A DNA stretch of 64,000 nucleotides from Cymodocea nodosa. Taxonomy: Eukaryota > Streptophyta > Magnoliopsida > Alismatales > Cymodoceaceae. The notes under the pieces were generated by a model, which worked only from the letters and a program-made list of their open reading frames with translations, was not told where the DNA came from and ran no database searches. The stretch spans positions 10,056,501-10,120,500 of the forward strand of contig CM072341.1 of assembly GCA_036874045.1 (NCBI GenBank), read 5' to 3'. Within the stretch, counting starts at the first letter, position 1. Every line of letters starts with the position of its first letter. The position numbers were made by a program, and so were the translations under genes. Shown piece after piece: positions 21,610 to 32,406 of this stretch.

Positions 21610-24600
21610 ATGGTCTCCAAGTTCTACAAAGGTCGTGTGTAAAGTTAAGATTTGGGCATTTTATTATATGTTAAAGCATGCATTTTATGGATTACAAGTG
21701 CATAGTATATGATTTTTATATTGAATTACATGAAAGTTATATTTTTAGGCTATGCATGTTTTTAGGAATTAAAAATGGAATAATGCACAAATTTACCTTT
21801 AATGGAATTAATGTTAAGTTTAATAGCCCATGTATAGACACTTAGTTATTTAGGATAAATTACATGGAACACAATTGTATTGCACGCATGATCTTCACTT
21901 ATCAATTTCACTTATGCTTTTCAAAGATTTAGTATTAAGATATAAAAGTGATGCATGATAAGAATTTAAAATTATACTCTCATTATCTTAATGAAATATT
22001 GTTATAGATGCACCTATAATGATTTTTGTAATTATTCATGATTTAATTCTACATGTGATTGAACAATCTTAATTTGTGTATGAGTTTTATTGATGAAAAT
22101 AGGTGACATCAAGGAATTATAAGAGGGTTAAATCTCAGCCCTTGGATGGTGTATCAAAAGGTAAAATGGGTTGGGATAAATCTCAGCCATTGGATCAATC
22201 TTGGAAGACCAAGAGTCACCAATATTAATAGGAGTAAGCCTCACGTCGAAAGGATCTCTTCTCATTTTCTTCCATTCCAGCCGACGTTTCTCTTCTCCAA
22301 GGACTCCTCTTCTCGTGGCTGAAGGTGGACACTCAAGGGTGTCGTTCCCCCTCTCAAACTAGCATCATCTCCATTGATCTCCATCTTGATTCACGTCCTA
22401 AAAGGGTTTCCAATGGTGATGGTTGTGGCTATCTTGGTGGAGGAAGCTTGGACGGCAAGTGGGAGTGGTGTTTGACGTGTTGATTTGGGTGGTTCCAAGG
22501 AGCATCTTCAGAAGCAAAGGAGGGGCTGGAAACTTTGTTTTGACATCCAACGAAAGTGGAAGGAGGCTGAGTGCTCTTGCTTTAGCAACCGTGGAAGGCC
22601 CTTGCTATAGGTGACGTTCTAAGGGGTGAGACCGTGGGAAAACATGGCTGAAGAGTGTGGTTTCATCCAACCACGGATCCATTGCTGAGGAAGGGGTGTT
22701 CTTCAAGGTATGAGTGAGATTTGAGAGAGATCCCTATGTATATTTTATGTTCATGTTGTGTATGTTTGCATAGGTATGTTGTTTCATGTTTTTATGTCAT
22801 GTTTGTATACGTTTGTGTTTGTTGAATGTTATTGCATTGCATTTTAGTATAGTTTTCATATAGTTAATTAATTCCAGATGTTATCTTGATGTGGATTCTA
22901 GTTTAAACGTGGTTTTCATCTTGTTTATATGTGCATATTATGGCTGTAAATAGGATGTTTGTTGAGATGGTTGTTTATGTAACAAGGGGAACCATGTACA
23001 GAGTTTGGGTATTTTTATTATTCTAATTCTCTCACCTCAGACATCGGTTTTGAAGGATTTTTGATGCAATCTCATGTATTTTCGAGTCTACTTACCAATG
23101 GTTTTGGTCTCGTAATTTTTGGAGATCATTTGAATGGTATTTTCGATTTAAGTGTTTACAGGTGTTTCTGACCTGGACGCAAGTTCTGGGCAGAGTTTTT
23201 GAGCGTCTTTGATTATCAATTTCTCGGTGTACAAATTGTATTTTTATGATCTGTAAAATGGGTTTTTGAGATGATGAAGTTAATGAGATCTTGTTTCACA
23301 TCATTTCATAAAGATTTCAGGGAGATATGAATTTTCTTGTAAAGTCGCGCAATCTGTGTTTTGATCTCTGCTTGTTGCACATCTATGTTAGATTCATCAC
23401 TAATAATCATATGGTTTGAATTAGGTCTCGAAATTATATTTTAGATCTTTTAAAATCCTTTCCAAATCATATTTTTACATGATTTTTGAGTGAGTATTTT
23501 GGGAAGAAATGATTTCCATAAGTGGATGCAAATTCTGTAATTTCGAGAGTTCTTTTAGAGTTATGAATGAGATTGTATGGAAGTGTTTTTCAAGTAGTTA
23601 AATTAACTAGTTAACCACATATGTATAATTTCTAATATAATTACCAATCATGGTGCTAACTTTTGTTTTGATAAGAGTAAGATGTATAGAATGTTTTCAG
23701 GTTATATTATGACATGAGTCAAGTAATTAATCTAATAAAAGTTATTTAGACCAACTCCCTATGGAAATGACCCGTACTTGCACCGCTTAATACAATAGGC
23801 ACCGTGTGCTTGTGGTTAAATTATAAATGTAAAACTTGTGCTTTTATTGACACACATTTCATCCCTACATCATGGCAGAGGAAAAGGAAAAAGCAGAGGA
23901 GATGCAAAAGGAAGAGAAACAGAAATTTTATAGTAGAAAAAAAATTAGAAAAATTATGTCTAAGGAAACAAAGTCTGTTGAAAAAGGAAAATCAGATGAA
24001 AATTTATTTCCAAAGGACAATGTATGTTTAGACATTGTACCTTATAGTGCATTTGATAAACTCATCAATTCTGAGCATACTAAAACTGATGATGATAATA
24101 AGACTTTATTTTCTCTTGCTAGAAAACTTGAAAAGAAATAGAAGTCAAATATGAGCTCAAGTTTTTCTATTAGTACAAGTCCTAATGATGTAGAAATTGA
24201 AAAATCAGAGCATCAAGCACCTGACATTGAACAAGTTATTGTAGATATAATTGATAATGTTGAGGCAGTAACTAGTTCACAGGCTGAATTGTCTAGAATA
24301 GCAAATATTGAAAAAGTTAAGACTCTAGAAGAGCTAAACGTCAACCAGCCTTCTTCAAAATCTATAGAAGCAAAGTTTGAGAATTCACAACATGTATAAT
24401 AGAAATATTTGTTGAACAAAATGAACAATGACAAACAAATACATTGGCTGTAGAATTTATGGAAACATTGAACTCTAATCATTTTATAGAGACTGAACAG
24501 ATGAATGTTGAGCATATTAAAAATGTTCCTAATACTGTTGAAGCTGAAGAATCAAGCTTACCTGAGCAACTTCAAGATAATATTTTGGAAGAGGAACAAC

Positions 24601-25604
24601 ATGACATTCATTTTGAAGAAGAGGTTCCTGAAGATGAATTAAACTCTGAATCACGGCATCAGGTATCACCTTCTTTGTGTACAGTATTACAAATTCAAGG
24701 TAATTCAATTCATTTTAGATCTGAAGAAGCATTGTAGAAATATAATAATCTGATTACATGTCAGATTCTGCATGCTCGACCAATAAAATTTAGAAATTTG
24801 AGGGAAATAAGAGATCTATTTAAGTATCAAGGACTCATTCAATTCTTGCTAGTAGGAACGAAATGGAAGTAATACACAAAGCTTATTGCAGCTTTTTATA
24901 GCAATCTGGTCAAGAATGGAAATTTTCTGAAAACTTAAATCAATCAATAGGAGTTTATATTGTCTCCTGAGTTAATGTTTGAAGTTTTAGGATTAAAGAA
25001 TGAAGGTGTTGTTGTTACAAACAAATTTGACATGATTAGACAACTGGAATGGAACATTTAGTCTTTATCAAAAATTCCAGATGTATATACTGAAATGAGA
25101 TTAATGGAAAATCTGAATGCAGAGGCTAGGTTCATTGCAAATATATTACATGCAAATTTGTTTCAAAGAGTTGGACACAATTTGGAAGTCAGCAGAAGCT
25201 GTTTATATGCAACTTATGGTCTACGGAATAGAATTCAAATCAATTGGTTTAATGTTTTTATTTCTCAACTACAGCATATGAGTTCAAAGTTATTTTATGG
25301 TAATGTTGTATGTAGAATCCTTGCAAGTCAATTGAATTTATCCGACTGCCCCTCTGAAACTAAAGGCATGAGAGCATTTAGTGTAAAAGATTTGCAATGA
25401 TTCCAAGTCATGCATAAACCTCAACAACAACAACAACAACAACCTGATTGTACAGACCATATACAACAACAAAGTTATTCAGTTCAAGCAGAACAACAAC
25501 CTCCTGACCTAGATGATGTACTTAACGACATCAGAAATGATATTAGGCATCTAGGAGATAAAATATGTAATGCCATAAATGATATCCTTAGGAGGAATAG
25601 ATAA
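21610..25604 (+). pseudogene. Cop-1 accessory ORF (ORF3), broken by an LTR and stops
   Basis: The first nine codons (MVSKFYKGR, 21610-21637) match Cop-5 ORF3 and then run into a foreign LTR. Homology resumes near 23872 with KKIRKIMSKETKS and a KGKSDENLFPKDNVCLDIV block, so about 500 bases of the N-terminus are missing. Further pieces are 23872-24141, 24151-24399, 24444-24737, 24740-25090 with several stops, 25095-25400 and 25410-25604. The conserved C-terminal domain is recognisable (ARFIANILHANLFQRVGH, NRIQINWFNVF, SKLFYGN), followed by a glutamine run from CAA repeats (25423-25443). It is not functional. Confidence 0.72.
21638..23871 (+). mobile_element. LTR or LTR remnant of a third gypsy family
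   Basis: It begins TGTAAAG inside the accessory ORF. Its last 130 bases contain ACTTGCACCGCTTAATACAA and CACCGTGTGCTTG, the near-terminal signature also present in the Gyp-1 LTR (3221-3259). It has no coding capacity beyond chance frames. It ends close to CATCA/TGGC, where TGGC could be the first bases of a tRNA-Asp PBS. I find no target duplication, and the host ORF lost sequence on the right side, so a plain solo LTR is not proven. Confidence 0.6.
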
Positions 25605-26082
25605 TTATTTGCTTGCTTGTATCTGAATACAAAATGTAATGTTTGTATTCATTGTTTGATTCATTCAACAATACATGAATTTTTTTTTCTGTAAATGTTT
25701 ACAATTCTTATTCTTGTTTACAGAAGTGTTGTTGTAAATATATCTCTTGTTTATATATTGTGTAATTATCTTTTTGATTAATGACAAAAAGGGGAAGAAA
25801 TTTTATAAAGAAAATGATTATGATTTTAATTGCAAAGTGAGATAATATTTAAGTGGTTATGACAAATGATAATCTAAAAGATACTTATGAAATTATTGAC
25901 ATTTGAAAGTTTTAATTCTGAGAGGTGAAATTTACACAAACAATAGAAATAAGTTTAAGTGAACTTAAGTCAACAAACGTGTTTGTTGAATGAAAAGTTA
26001 ACCCAACAAAGGTGCTTTGTTGAGTTAAATATATTTCATAATTGATTTAATATGGTTTTGTCATCATCAAAAAGGGAGAGAT
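25605..26082 (+). other. Cop-1 3' untranslated region and two polypurine tracts
   Basis: No gene. A first tract AAAAAGGGGAAGAAA lies at 25785-25799; the second, AAAAAGGGAGAGAT, directly abuts the LTR (26069-26082). Short inverted repeats (AACCCAACAAAGGTGCTTTG and a similar one before it) lie between them at 25970-26026. Duplicated tracts are a known Sirevirus habit. Confidence 0.7.
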
Positions 26083-26359
26083 TGTTGAGTATTTTGTTTT
26101 GATGATGTGTGCTAAATGAAAGTAATCATATTTGCTCAATTACTATTGCTTGTGAAAAGAAATTAAAATCATCAATTAATACAGAAAACGCTTACTGGTA
26201 TAAATATTTGTCTGTATTAGATCTGAACTTATACTAAGTTAATAACTAGCCATTTCATTGCATTAATTTCTCATTTAACTAAACGTTAAGTTAACATGTG
26301 TTTTTATTGAAAAGCATGATATGTTTTAAAGTTATATCTTCTGTATCATGAACAGTACA

Positions 26360-26775
26360 CGTTTAAACAACTCGTTAAGTTAGAGGCTTAAAGGTTAAAA
26401 TAGGTCACGTGAGAACTTGTTAAGTTAGTGAGTAAAAGAAGAGACGAACTCGTTAAGTTAGTGTTATACACGTGGTGAAATTATAAGTTACAAATGTTCT
26501 ATTGTATCACATGAGATGCACATGTTTAACTCATTAAGTTAACATAACTAAACGCGTTGAGTTGCTATATTGAACACTAATGCAACGCGATAGGTTAGCG
26601 TTATAAACTTAAGTTATTATTTTTGCACGTGGTAAAATTCTTATTATAAAAATATTTGTATATTACTGGTTCGTTGAGTTATCGTAACACAACAAAGATA
26701 ATTCATTGAGTTATCCGTAACACCACGGACTTAGTTCGTTGAGTTAGCTATAGTACTAGTCACGTGAATTGGCAC
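26360..26775 (+). promoter_or_regulatory. U3 array of CACGTG and AACTCGTTAAGTTA motifs
   Basis: CACGTG-type boxes (26405, 26471, 26625, 26761 and a decayed one near 26510) alternate with copies of AACTYGTTAAGTTAG. The pattern is cleaner in Cop-5 at 51340-51850. CACGTG is the plant G-box bound by bHLH/bZIP factors; use by those factors here is inferred. Confidence 0.55.
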
Positions 26776-26807
26776 ATGAGGAACTCGTTAAGTTAGAAAC
26801 ATTAAGT

Positions 26808-26817
26808 TATATATATA
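26808..26817 (+). promoter_or_regulatory. TATA box of the Cop-1 LTR
   Basis: TATATATATA stands after the motif array and is kept at 51856-51866 in Cop-5 and in the minus-strand LTRs. Confidence 0.6.
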
Positions 26818-27084
26818 CTTATGTTACTCATTTAGTTAACATTAAAGTAACGACTTCTTATTACACTAATAAAAAATTTTGGACGAGAAAGTTTATTTTG
26901 CAGGAAATTTTTCAGAGATCCAGGACTGATGATTAAAGAAAATTCGAAATGTAAATGTGGGTCAGAACGTGTGTATTTCGATGAAGGAAAAAGAAAAGAC
27001 GTGAAGAAGTGGAAAACTAGTACTGGTTAAACATGGAGGATATGCATGAAATGTAGATGTAGTATAAAAGGCATAGAATTCGAT

Positions 27085-27168
27085 GATCAAACCATCCTTG
27101 CACACAAAACGAAAAATCTTTTCAAGGATCAAACTATCCCTACACATCCAACGAAAAATCTTTTCAAG
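27085..27168 (+). repeat. Two tandem 42-bp units in the Cop-1 LTR
   Basis: Each unit starts GATCAAAC and ends CGAAAAATCTTTTCAAG, and a third partial start follows. A similar pair occurs in the other Sirevirus LTRs (e.g. 52136-52220). Confidence 0.8.
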
Positions 27169-27201
27169 GATCAAAGACACCATTTGGTGAAAATCTCTCA
27201 A

Positions 27202-27385
27202 ATGGAAGAAAATTCAATGAAGTAGAAAAGGTCAAATTTATGTCGCTAAAGATTTGAAGTATTAGATGGAAGAAAATTCAGTGAAGCAAAAAAGGTAAGA
27301 TTTACGTCACAAAAGATTTGAAGTATCAGAAGAAAGCAAATTCAGTGAAGCATAAAAAGACAAGATATTCGTCACTGAAGTACTA
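27202..27385 (+). repeat. About three tandem 64-bp units in the Cop-1 LTR
   Basis: Units share GAAAATTCARTGAAG, a GTCRC core and AAAGATTTGAAGTAT. They begin near 27202, 27266 and 27328. Other LTR copies have fewer units. Confidence 0.7.
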
Positions 27386-27567
27386 AAGAAGAAAGAAGAA
27401 GAAGAAGAAGAAGAAAGATCTCAAATAGGGAAAAATGTTTTAAATTCTGCAAATTACTTTTCTCTGTTTGTAGTTATGAAATTGTTTAGATGATACATGG
27501 TATCAAGATATAATTGCATCTACAATTTCTTAGAAGAATTAAATTGTATATTGTAATTGGAACCTTG

Positions 27568-27573
27568 AATAAA
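27568..27573 (+). terminator. Polyadenylation signal of the Cop-1 LTR
   Basis: AATAAA about 115 bases before the LTR end; kept at 52552-52557 in Cop-5. Confidence 0.5.
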
Positions 27574-27688
27574 AATGATTTTATGAAAACAATGTCTTGA
27601 CTTGTTTTTGATTTTTAAGTTTCAATTATATTTGAAAATGTTGTAAAACACAATTCACCCCCCTCTTGTGTAGCCATACGATCCTACA

Positions 27689-27765
27689 CAATCCCTATGT
27701 AAATTTGGCTTTAAAAGGTCAAATAGCTTACTTAAAAAGGATGCTAAGCCTTAAATAGATTTGAG

Positions 27766-27802
<37 letters not shown>

Positions 27803-28744
27803 TTAAATATGAATTAAATACAGAAATTAGTAGTAGATTTAACAATTTAGACTTTCTAGCTTTTATCTTATTCAGTTTACAAAAGATAATTCATAGAGAT
27901 GTACTTTCAGGAACTTTATGAGAATTCAATAATGAGTACACAAACTTAAGAAAATAAATAATGTATATTATGTGTAAAAAAAATAGATAACAACAAAGAA
28001 GAATAACAAGGATTATATGCACAGATTATGGCAGGATTGTTATAACACTTTGAAAAATAAATTAAGCTTGAGTGCATTGCCCCTTTTTTTTTGTTTATAA
28101 ATATATATATATACTTTATATATTACCTCCTACGATATCATCTTTTTACATGATCACAATCTCTTGCTTAAGGGAAAGATAACCAGTTACTCAATGACAA
28201 GTGAGAACAAGTAAATTTTTTTTTTTTTAATATAATCTGAATTACTTGCAAAATGAGTTTTCAGTCGGCACATCCCAAACCAGTTGGTTTAAGTGACTAG
28301 GGTTTAAGATCCCCTAACAGACTTAATTACTTAAGTAATTGTAGACAAAAAAGAAATAAAACAATAAATTAAATTAGAGCCAACCGCAAGACTTAATTTT
28401 TCTAAACAGAATGTTAATAACTTTCCTTTATTAAAAGTACATCTTTCTATGTATTTTCCTATTAAAATCTCTGTAATAGCATATACATAAGTAACAAAAA
28501 TACAGTTGGCACTCACATTGAATCAATTTAACTTTCCTTAAGTAATCTTTTATGAATTTTTCTTAAATAAATTGACTTCAATAAAACTCAAAATTTCATA
28601 AATTCTTAACTACCAGAAAATTGTAATTCGAAAATAGATATTTTGTTTTTTTTTTGTTGTTTTTTTTAATATATATATATATATATAAACATTAATTTTT
28701 AAAATTACCTTTTTAACAAACCAAAATGCAATGAATAAGACAAT
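27689..28744. other. Noncoding DNA between Cop-1 and the next copia remnant
   Basis: No gene seen. It contains a CT/TA microsatellite (27765-27801), TA and T runs (28084-28115, 28218-28229, 28670-28687) and otherwise plain AT-rich sequence. It may be the 3' untranslated region of the minus-strand remnant that follows, into which Cop-1 inserted; similarity to the Cop-1 3' region is weak. Confidence 0.45.
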
Positions 28745-29137
28745 TTAAACATCAGATAACCTATAGATACCAAGTTCTAATCATAATTTTGAAAATGTAT
28801 TTTCATCTAAGGGTTTTGTAAATAGATCTGCTAATTGTTCTGTGTTAGGAATAAAATTTAATACTATTTTTCCTTTTATAACATTATCCCTTAGAAAATG
28901 ATGTTGAACTTCTATATGTTTTGCTCGTGAATGTAACATAGGATTTTTAGACAAACTTATTGCAGAACTACTTTCACAGAAAATCTTAGTTGGTTCATAG
29001 TCTAAATTAAAATCTTTTAAGGTTTGTCTAATCCACTAGATTTGAGCACAGCAAAGTGCAGCAGCTATATATTCAGCTTCAGTTGTAGAGAATGCTACAC
29101 AATTTTGCTTTTTGCTAAACCATGACACTAAAGAATT
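28745..29137 (-). pseudogene. Cop-2: Sirevirus RNase H C-terminus
   Basis: Read on the minus strand from 29137: SLVSWFSKKQNCVAFSTTEA, ALCCAQI, SSSAISLSKNPMLHSRAKHI and LADLFTKPLDENTF, ending near 28745. It is clearly the same family as 19623-20021 but diverged. There is a TAG where a Trp is expected near 29035. On its upstream side it is joined directly to the integrase of an unrelated copia element at 29137/29138. Confidence 0.82.
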
Positions 29138-30146
29138 TTAAGGAACTAGAAGGGGACCTGTTCACCAGATAGGAGGTTGTGTTAATAGCCTCTGCCCAAA
29201 ACTTCTTGCTCAAACCTGCATGAGACAGCATACAACGTGCCTTTTCTAAGAGTGTTCTGTTCAATCTTTCAGCCACTCCATTTTGTTAAGGGATATACCT
29301 GACAATGTTATGCCGTGTAATGCCTTTATCTTTACAAAAGTTATCAAATTCTTGAGAACAAAACTCAAGACCATTATCAATTCTAAGATATTTTACCTTT
29401 CTGTTTGTTTGGTTTTCTACCTACTTCTTCCAATGCTTGAAGCAAGAAAAAGCTTCACTTTTGTGTGTCAAAAAGAAAACCTAGTTCATCCTTGAATGAC
29501 AATCAATGATAGAAAGAAAATATCTGGAACCTGCAATAGAAGGCTGGCGTGAAGGCCCCCAACAATCAGCATGAATATAATCAAGAACTCCCTTGGAGCT
29601 ATACTGACTACGTGTAAATGACACTCTTTTCTGTTTGCCAAAGACACAATGCTTGCACTTGTCAATACAAGCAACCTTGTGCCCATCAAACTTGCCCAGA
29701 CTACTCAGTTTTTGCATTCCTTTCTGCCCCAAATGACCCATCCTTGAGTGCCACATGACAGAAAAATCCTGCTGACCAGATATAGCTGATGTAGCTGCGC
29801 CAACAATTAGAGTGCCCTGCAAAATGTATAAGGGACCAGATTTGGTTCCCTTCATAACAACTAACGAGCCTTTCAGTATGCTGATCTTCCCCTCACCACC
29901 TATATATCTATAACCCTTAGCATCAAGGGCCATCAGTGAGATCAGACTTTTTCCAAGCTTTGGAACGTGCCAAACATCCTCTAGAATTCTAACTATGCCA
30001 TCATGCAATTTAAATTTTATAGTGCCCACCCCAACTCTAGAACACACATCATCATTGACCAAAGTCACTTGACCACCCTCCACCTGCTCGTAGGTGTCAA
30101 AATACTCCCTAGTAGGAGTCATATGATGTGAAGCTCCTGAGTCCAT
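29138..30146 (-). pseudogene. Cop-3 protease, GAG-pre-integrase and integrase, truncated
   Basis: The first residues are MDSGASHHMT (protease DSGA). The zinc region follows (MWHSRMGHLG then CKHCVFG). The integrase core begins with DYIHADCWGP, first Asp present. After a TGA at about 29481 the frame continues: DNGLEF near 29370 supplies the second Asp region and PQQNGVAERLNRTLLEKA carries the catalytic Glu. It breaks off after VNRSPSSSLK. Stops and frame changes near 29410-29480 make it inactive. Confidence 0.82.
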
Positions 30147-30988
30147 AATCCACTAATCATCGAAATAGGCACTGCAACAAACTGTAAGAGAAAAGTCATC
30201 ACCTAACGTAGAACTGGTTTCTGCCACAGCAGCCTTTCCTTTGTTCATAAGCTTAGGACAATGTGATTTCCAATGTCCTTTTTCCTTATAGTAATGGCAG
30301 GTATCCCTAGAGTACTTGCCCTTCGACTTGCTTCTGCTTCTATTCTTCCATCCACCTTGTCTCTAGCTTCTTCCCTTGTTCTCTTGCTGTTGAGCTGAGA
30401 GGCCAACACCACTTGCCTCATTTCTACCATGCACCATGTGCCTGAGCTCCTTGGAATGAAGGTTGGACCTCACTTCTTCCAATGTAATTGAATCTCTTCT
30501 AACTACACAAGACTGAACAAAGTTTTCATAACTCAATAGGAGTGAACAAAGCAAAATAAGAGCTGCATCTTCATCTTCTATGATTACTCCAATATTCTTG
30601 AGTTCCATTAGAATAACATTTAGCTGATCTAAATGCTGCTTAAGAGGTACACCTTCTATCATCTTTAAAGATAACAGTCTCTACTTTAACAACAATTTGT
30701 TTGTTAAAGACTTAGTCATATACAAGACTCAAGTTTCTGCTAAAGACCTAACGAGGTAGATTCATCAACAACTTCTATTATAACTTCATCAGATAAACAC
30801 AACAAGATGGTGGAGTGAGCTTGCTCCTCCTGCAATTCAAACTCTGGCGAATTTCTGTTTAGAATAGTTTCCTTATTTAAAGGAGCCCAAATACCTTGTT
30901 GCTTTAAAAGTGCTTTCATCTTAATTTTCCATAAGCTGAAGCTATTCTTACCATCAAACTTTTTTATCTTCAACCCTGAAGTATTCAT
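30147..30988 (-). pseudogene. Cop-3 gag
   Basis: The ATG at 30988 (MNTSGLKIKKFDGKNSF) opens a UBN2-type copia gag. It reads to about 30740, has a frame change, then LKQHLDQLNVILMELKNIGV and ALILLCSLLLSYENFV (30663 onward). The CCHC knuckle near 30290-30250 reads CHYYKEKGHWKSHC, with the second Cys replaced by Tyr, so zinc binding would be lost. Several frame breaks. Confidence 0.75.
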
Positions 30989-31021
30989 GTTTTCAAAAAC
31001 AACAAACAACCAGCAATACAC

Positions 31022-31726
31022 ACGAGATACAATGTAATTTCAACAAACACAATTCTGCGGCAAGGTACACAATAGCAAGCAATATCTCAACAACAATATG
31101 CTACTAAAACTACTGATTTTAACGAAATGCAATCAGCCACAAGCCAAGCACATTACTTAGCACAAAACAGTAGCAAATACTTGCACAAACCAAGCACAAA
31201 ACCACAATCACAAAATGCCCAAAATCCGACAATCAAAGAGTCACTCGTCTAGAAAACTACTGTGCCCTAGCCAGACGCCTCTTGCTGTATCTCTCTGAAT
31301 ACGAAACTTCTGACCACGAAATTTTAAAAGAAGGAATTTCAGGAAGCTTACTACACGTCCTCAAAATTTGAGACACAACGAAGCACGGATGAGGAAGGCG
31401 CACGACTTGACATCGGAGTGTGCAGACTGGCGCCAATGACGACGGCAGTTGCGGCAATGGGGGATATCCTTGCGGAAATGGCTTGAACCTTGATCAATCT
31501 CTTCAAAATTTTAAAGGAAGGAATTTCAGGAAGCTTACTACACGTCCTCAAAATTTGAGATGCAATGGAGTACGGACGAGGAGGGCACACGACTTGGCGT
31601 CGGAGTGTGCAAATTGGCATCGACGACGACGACAATTACAACAATGGAGAGATCCCTTGTGAAAATGGCGTGAACCTTGATGAAACTCTTTGAAACTTCA
31701 GATGCAAACTTGAAGATGTCCAACCT
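31022..31726 (-). other. Cop-3 untranslated leader
   Basis: Between PBS and gag start. No ORF is credible. It is GC-richer than its surroundings and contains a 187-bp tandem duplication (31321-31694). Confidence 0.6.
31321..31694 (-). repeat. 187-bp tandem duplication in the Cop-3 leader
   Basis: Two units, 31321-31507 and 31508-31694, each opening with ATTTTAAARGAAGGAATTTC and sharing the whole length with point differences (e.g. GCGCCAATGACGACGGC against GGCATCGACGACGACGA). Confidence 0.85.
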
Positions 31727-31739
31727 GGCTCTGATACTA
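31727..31739 (-). other. Cop-3 primer binding site, initiator tRNA-Met
   Basis: On the minus strand TAGTATCAGAGCC, one base from the canonical TGGTATCAGAGC; two bases after the LTR end. Confidence 0.82.
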
Positions 31740-31741
31740 GT

Positions 31742-32110
31742 TGTGCGGAAAGATCAAACAAACGTGGAGCATCTAGGGGTGGCATAGAGAAGAGATCTAC
31801 GTGGAAGAGAGGATTGTGAGTGGAGAATTCGAAGAACAACAAATTTACATGGTTCCCCAACATGGGTACATCCACGGGTGATCAATCTATTGTGATTCCT
31901 TGCTGTATGGTTGTTGGTACAAAGAAGGGGGAGAACAAAATCAAGGGATGGTTTGGCATGGCATCCCTTGGACGTGGATGACCCCTTACATATATAGGGG
32001 CAACGGTTGGTGATACCCAAAAGACAAGTTTGCCCCTGTACAAATTATCAAAGAAATACAACCATATTCAATGACACATACATATACTTGATGGAAGACA
32101 CACGCATCAC
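31742..32110 (-). repeat. Cop-3 5' LTR
   Basis: Plus-strand TGTGCGGAAAG to about GCATCACA, roughly 369 bp. The right edge is set where Gyp-2 homology begins and may be off by 2 bases. A TATATAGG near 31990 may be the TATA box (minus strand CCTATATATG). Confidence 0.7.
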
Positions 32111-32406
32111 AAATTCCAATAAATTGGTCTGCAGTTTTTATCTCCAAGCTGAGAATAGTAAAGAAGAAATTGTTTTATGGAGATTTGATTCTACTACTGA
32201 TGGTGGACTGTATCGATTTCACGAAATGGGCATCAAAAAGGATCAAATCAAGAACCATTTCAATGAAAGAGTACAGAAATTTTGTAGCTGCAGAAATAGC
32301 TATACCTTCTAGAGGAATTATAGGAGTTGTAGAGAGAATTAATCAATTAGAACTTCAATTAGAAAAACTCCAAAATGAGGTAGATGAACTTAGGAATAGA
32401 AACTAA
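32111..32406 (+). pseudogene. Gyp-2 accessory ORF, C-terminal end
   Basis: It starts in the middle of the conserved domain (equivalent of QINRFAVF at 10587), is shifted by one frame, then reads LFYGDLILLLMVDCIDF, EYRNFVAAEIAIPSRGI and the leucine coiled coil to the stop at 32404. It is close to Gyp-1 10585-10876. Truncated by Cop-3. Confidence 0.8.

Larger units (their letters stand above)
1..27688 (+). mobile_element. Cop-1: Ty1/copia Sirevirus-like retrotransposon, 5' end outside window
   Basis: The order is gag tail, protease, integrase, RT, RNase H, then an accessory ORF, polypurine tract and a 1.6 kb LTR. Integrase before RT is the copia order. The gag tail rich in Asn/Lys, an extra ORF behind pol, duplicated polypurine tracts and an LTR that starts TGTTGAG and ends CCTACA are the habit of Sireviruses (SIRE/Maximus). 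The element is interrupted by Gyp-1 (1611-18122) and by a foreign LTR (21638-23871). It carries many stop codons, so it is dead. The 5' LTR lies outside the window. Confidence 0.88.
26083..27688 (+). repeat. Cop-1 3' LTR
   Basis: TGTTGAGTATTTTG to GATCCTACA, 1606 bp. It matches the LTRs at 51066-52676 (+) and 53288-54881 (minus). U3 holds an array of G-boxes and AACTCGTTAAGTTA motifs, then a TATA box at 26808, tandem repeats in the transcribed part and AATAAA at 27568. The end with GAGGGGGGTGAATTG on the opposite strand is typical of Sirevirus LTRs. Confidence 0.92.
29138..32110 (-). mobile_element. Cop-3: Tork/TNT1-like copia, RT and 3' end missing
   Basis: Minus-strand order: LTR (31742-32110), PBS (31727-31739), leader with a tandem repeat, gag, protease, GAG-pre-integrase, integrase; then it is cut off at 29138. 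The short LTR, a gag with KKFDGKNSFSLWKIKMKALL and the initiator-Met PBS fit the Tork/TNT1 branch. It appears to have inserted into Gyp-2, because Gyp-2 sequence starts at its right end. Confidence 0.8.

Noticed and set aside
22423-22614. Open frame in the foreign LTR
   Set aside because: Trp/Gly-rich chance frame in a GC-richer part of a noncoding LTR.
27765-27801. CT/TA microsatellite as a regulatory element
   Set aside because: Simple repeat with no nearby gene.
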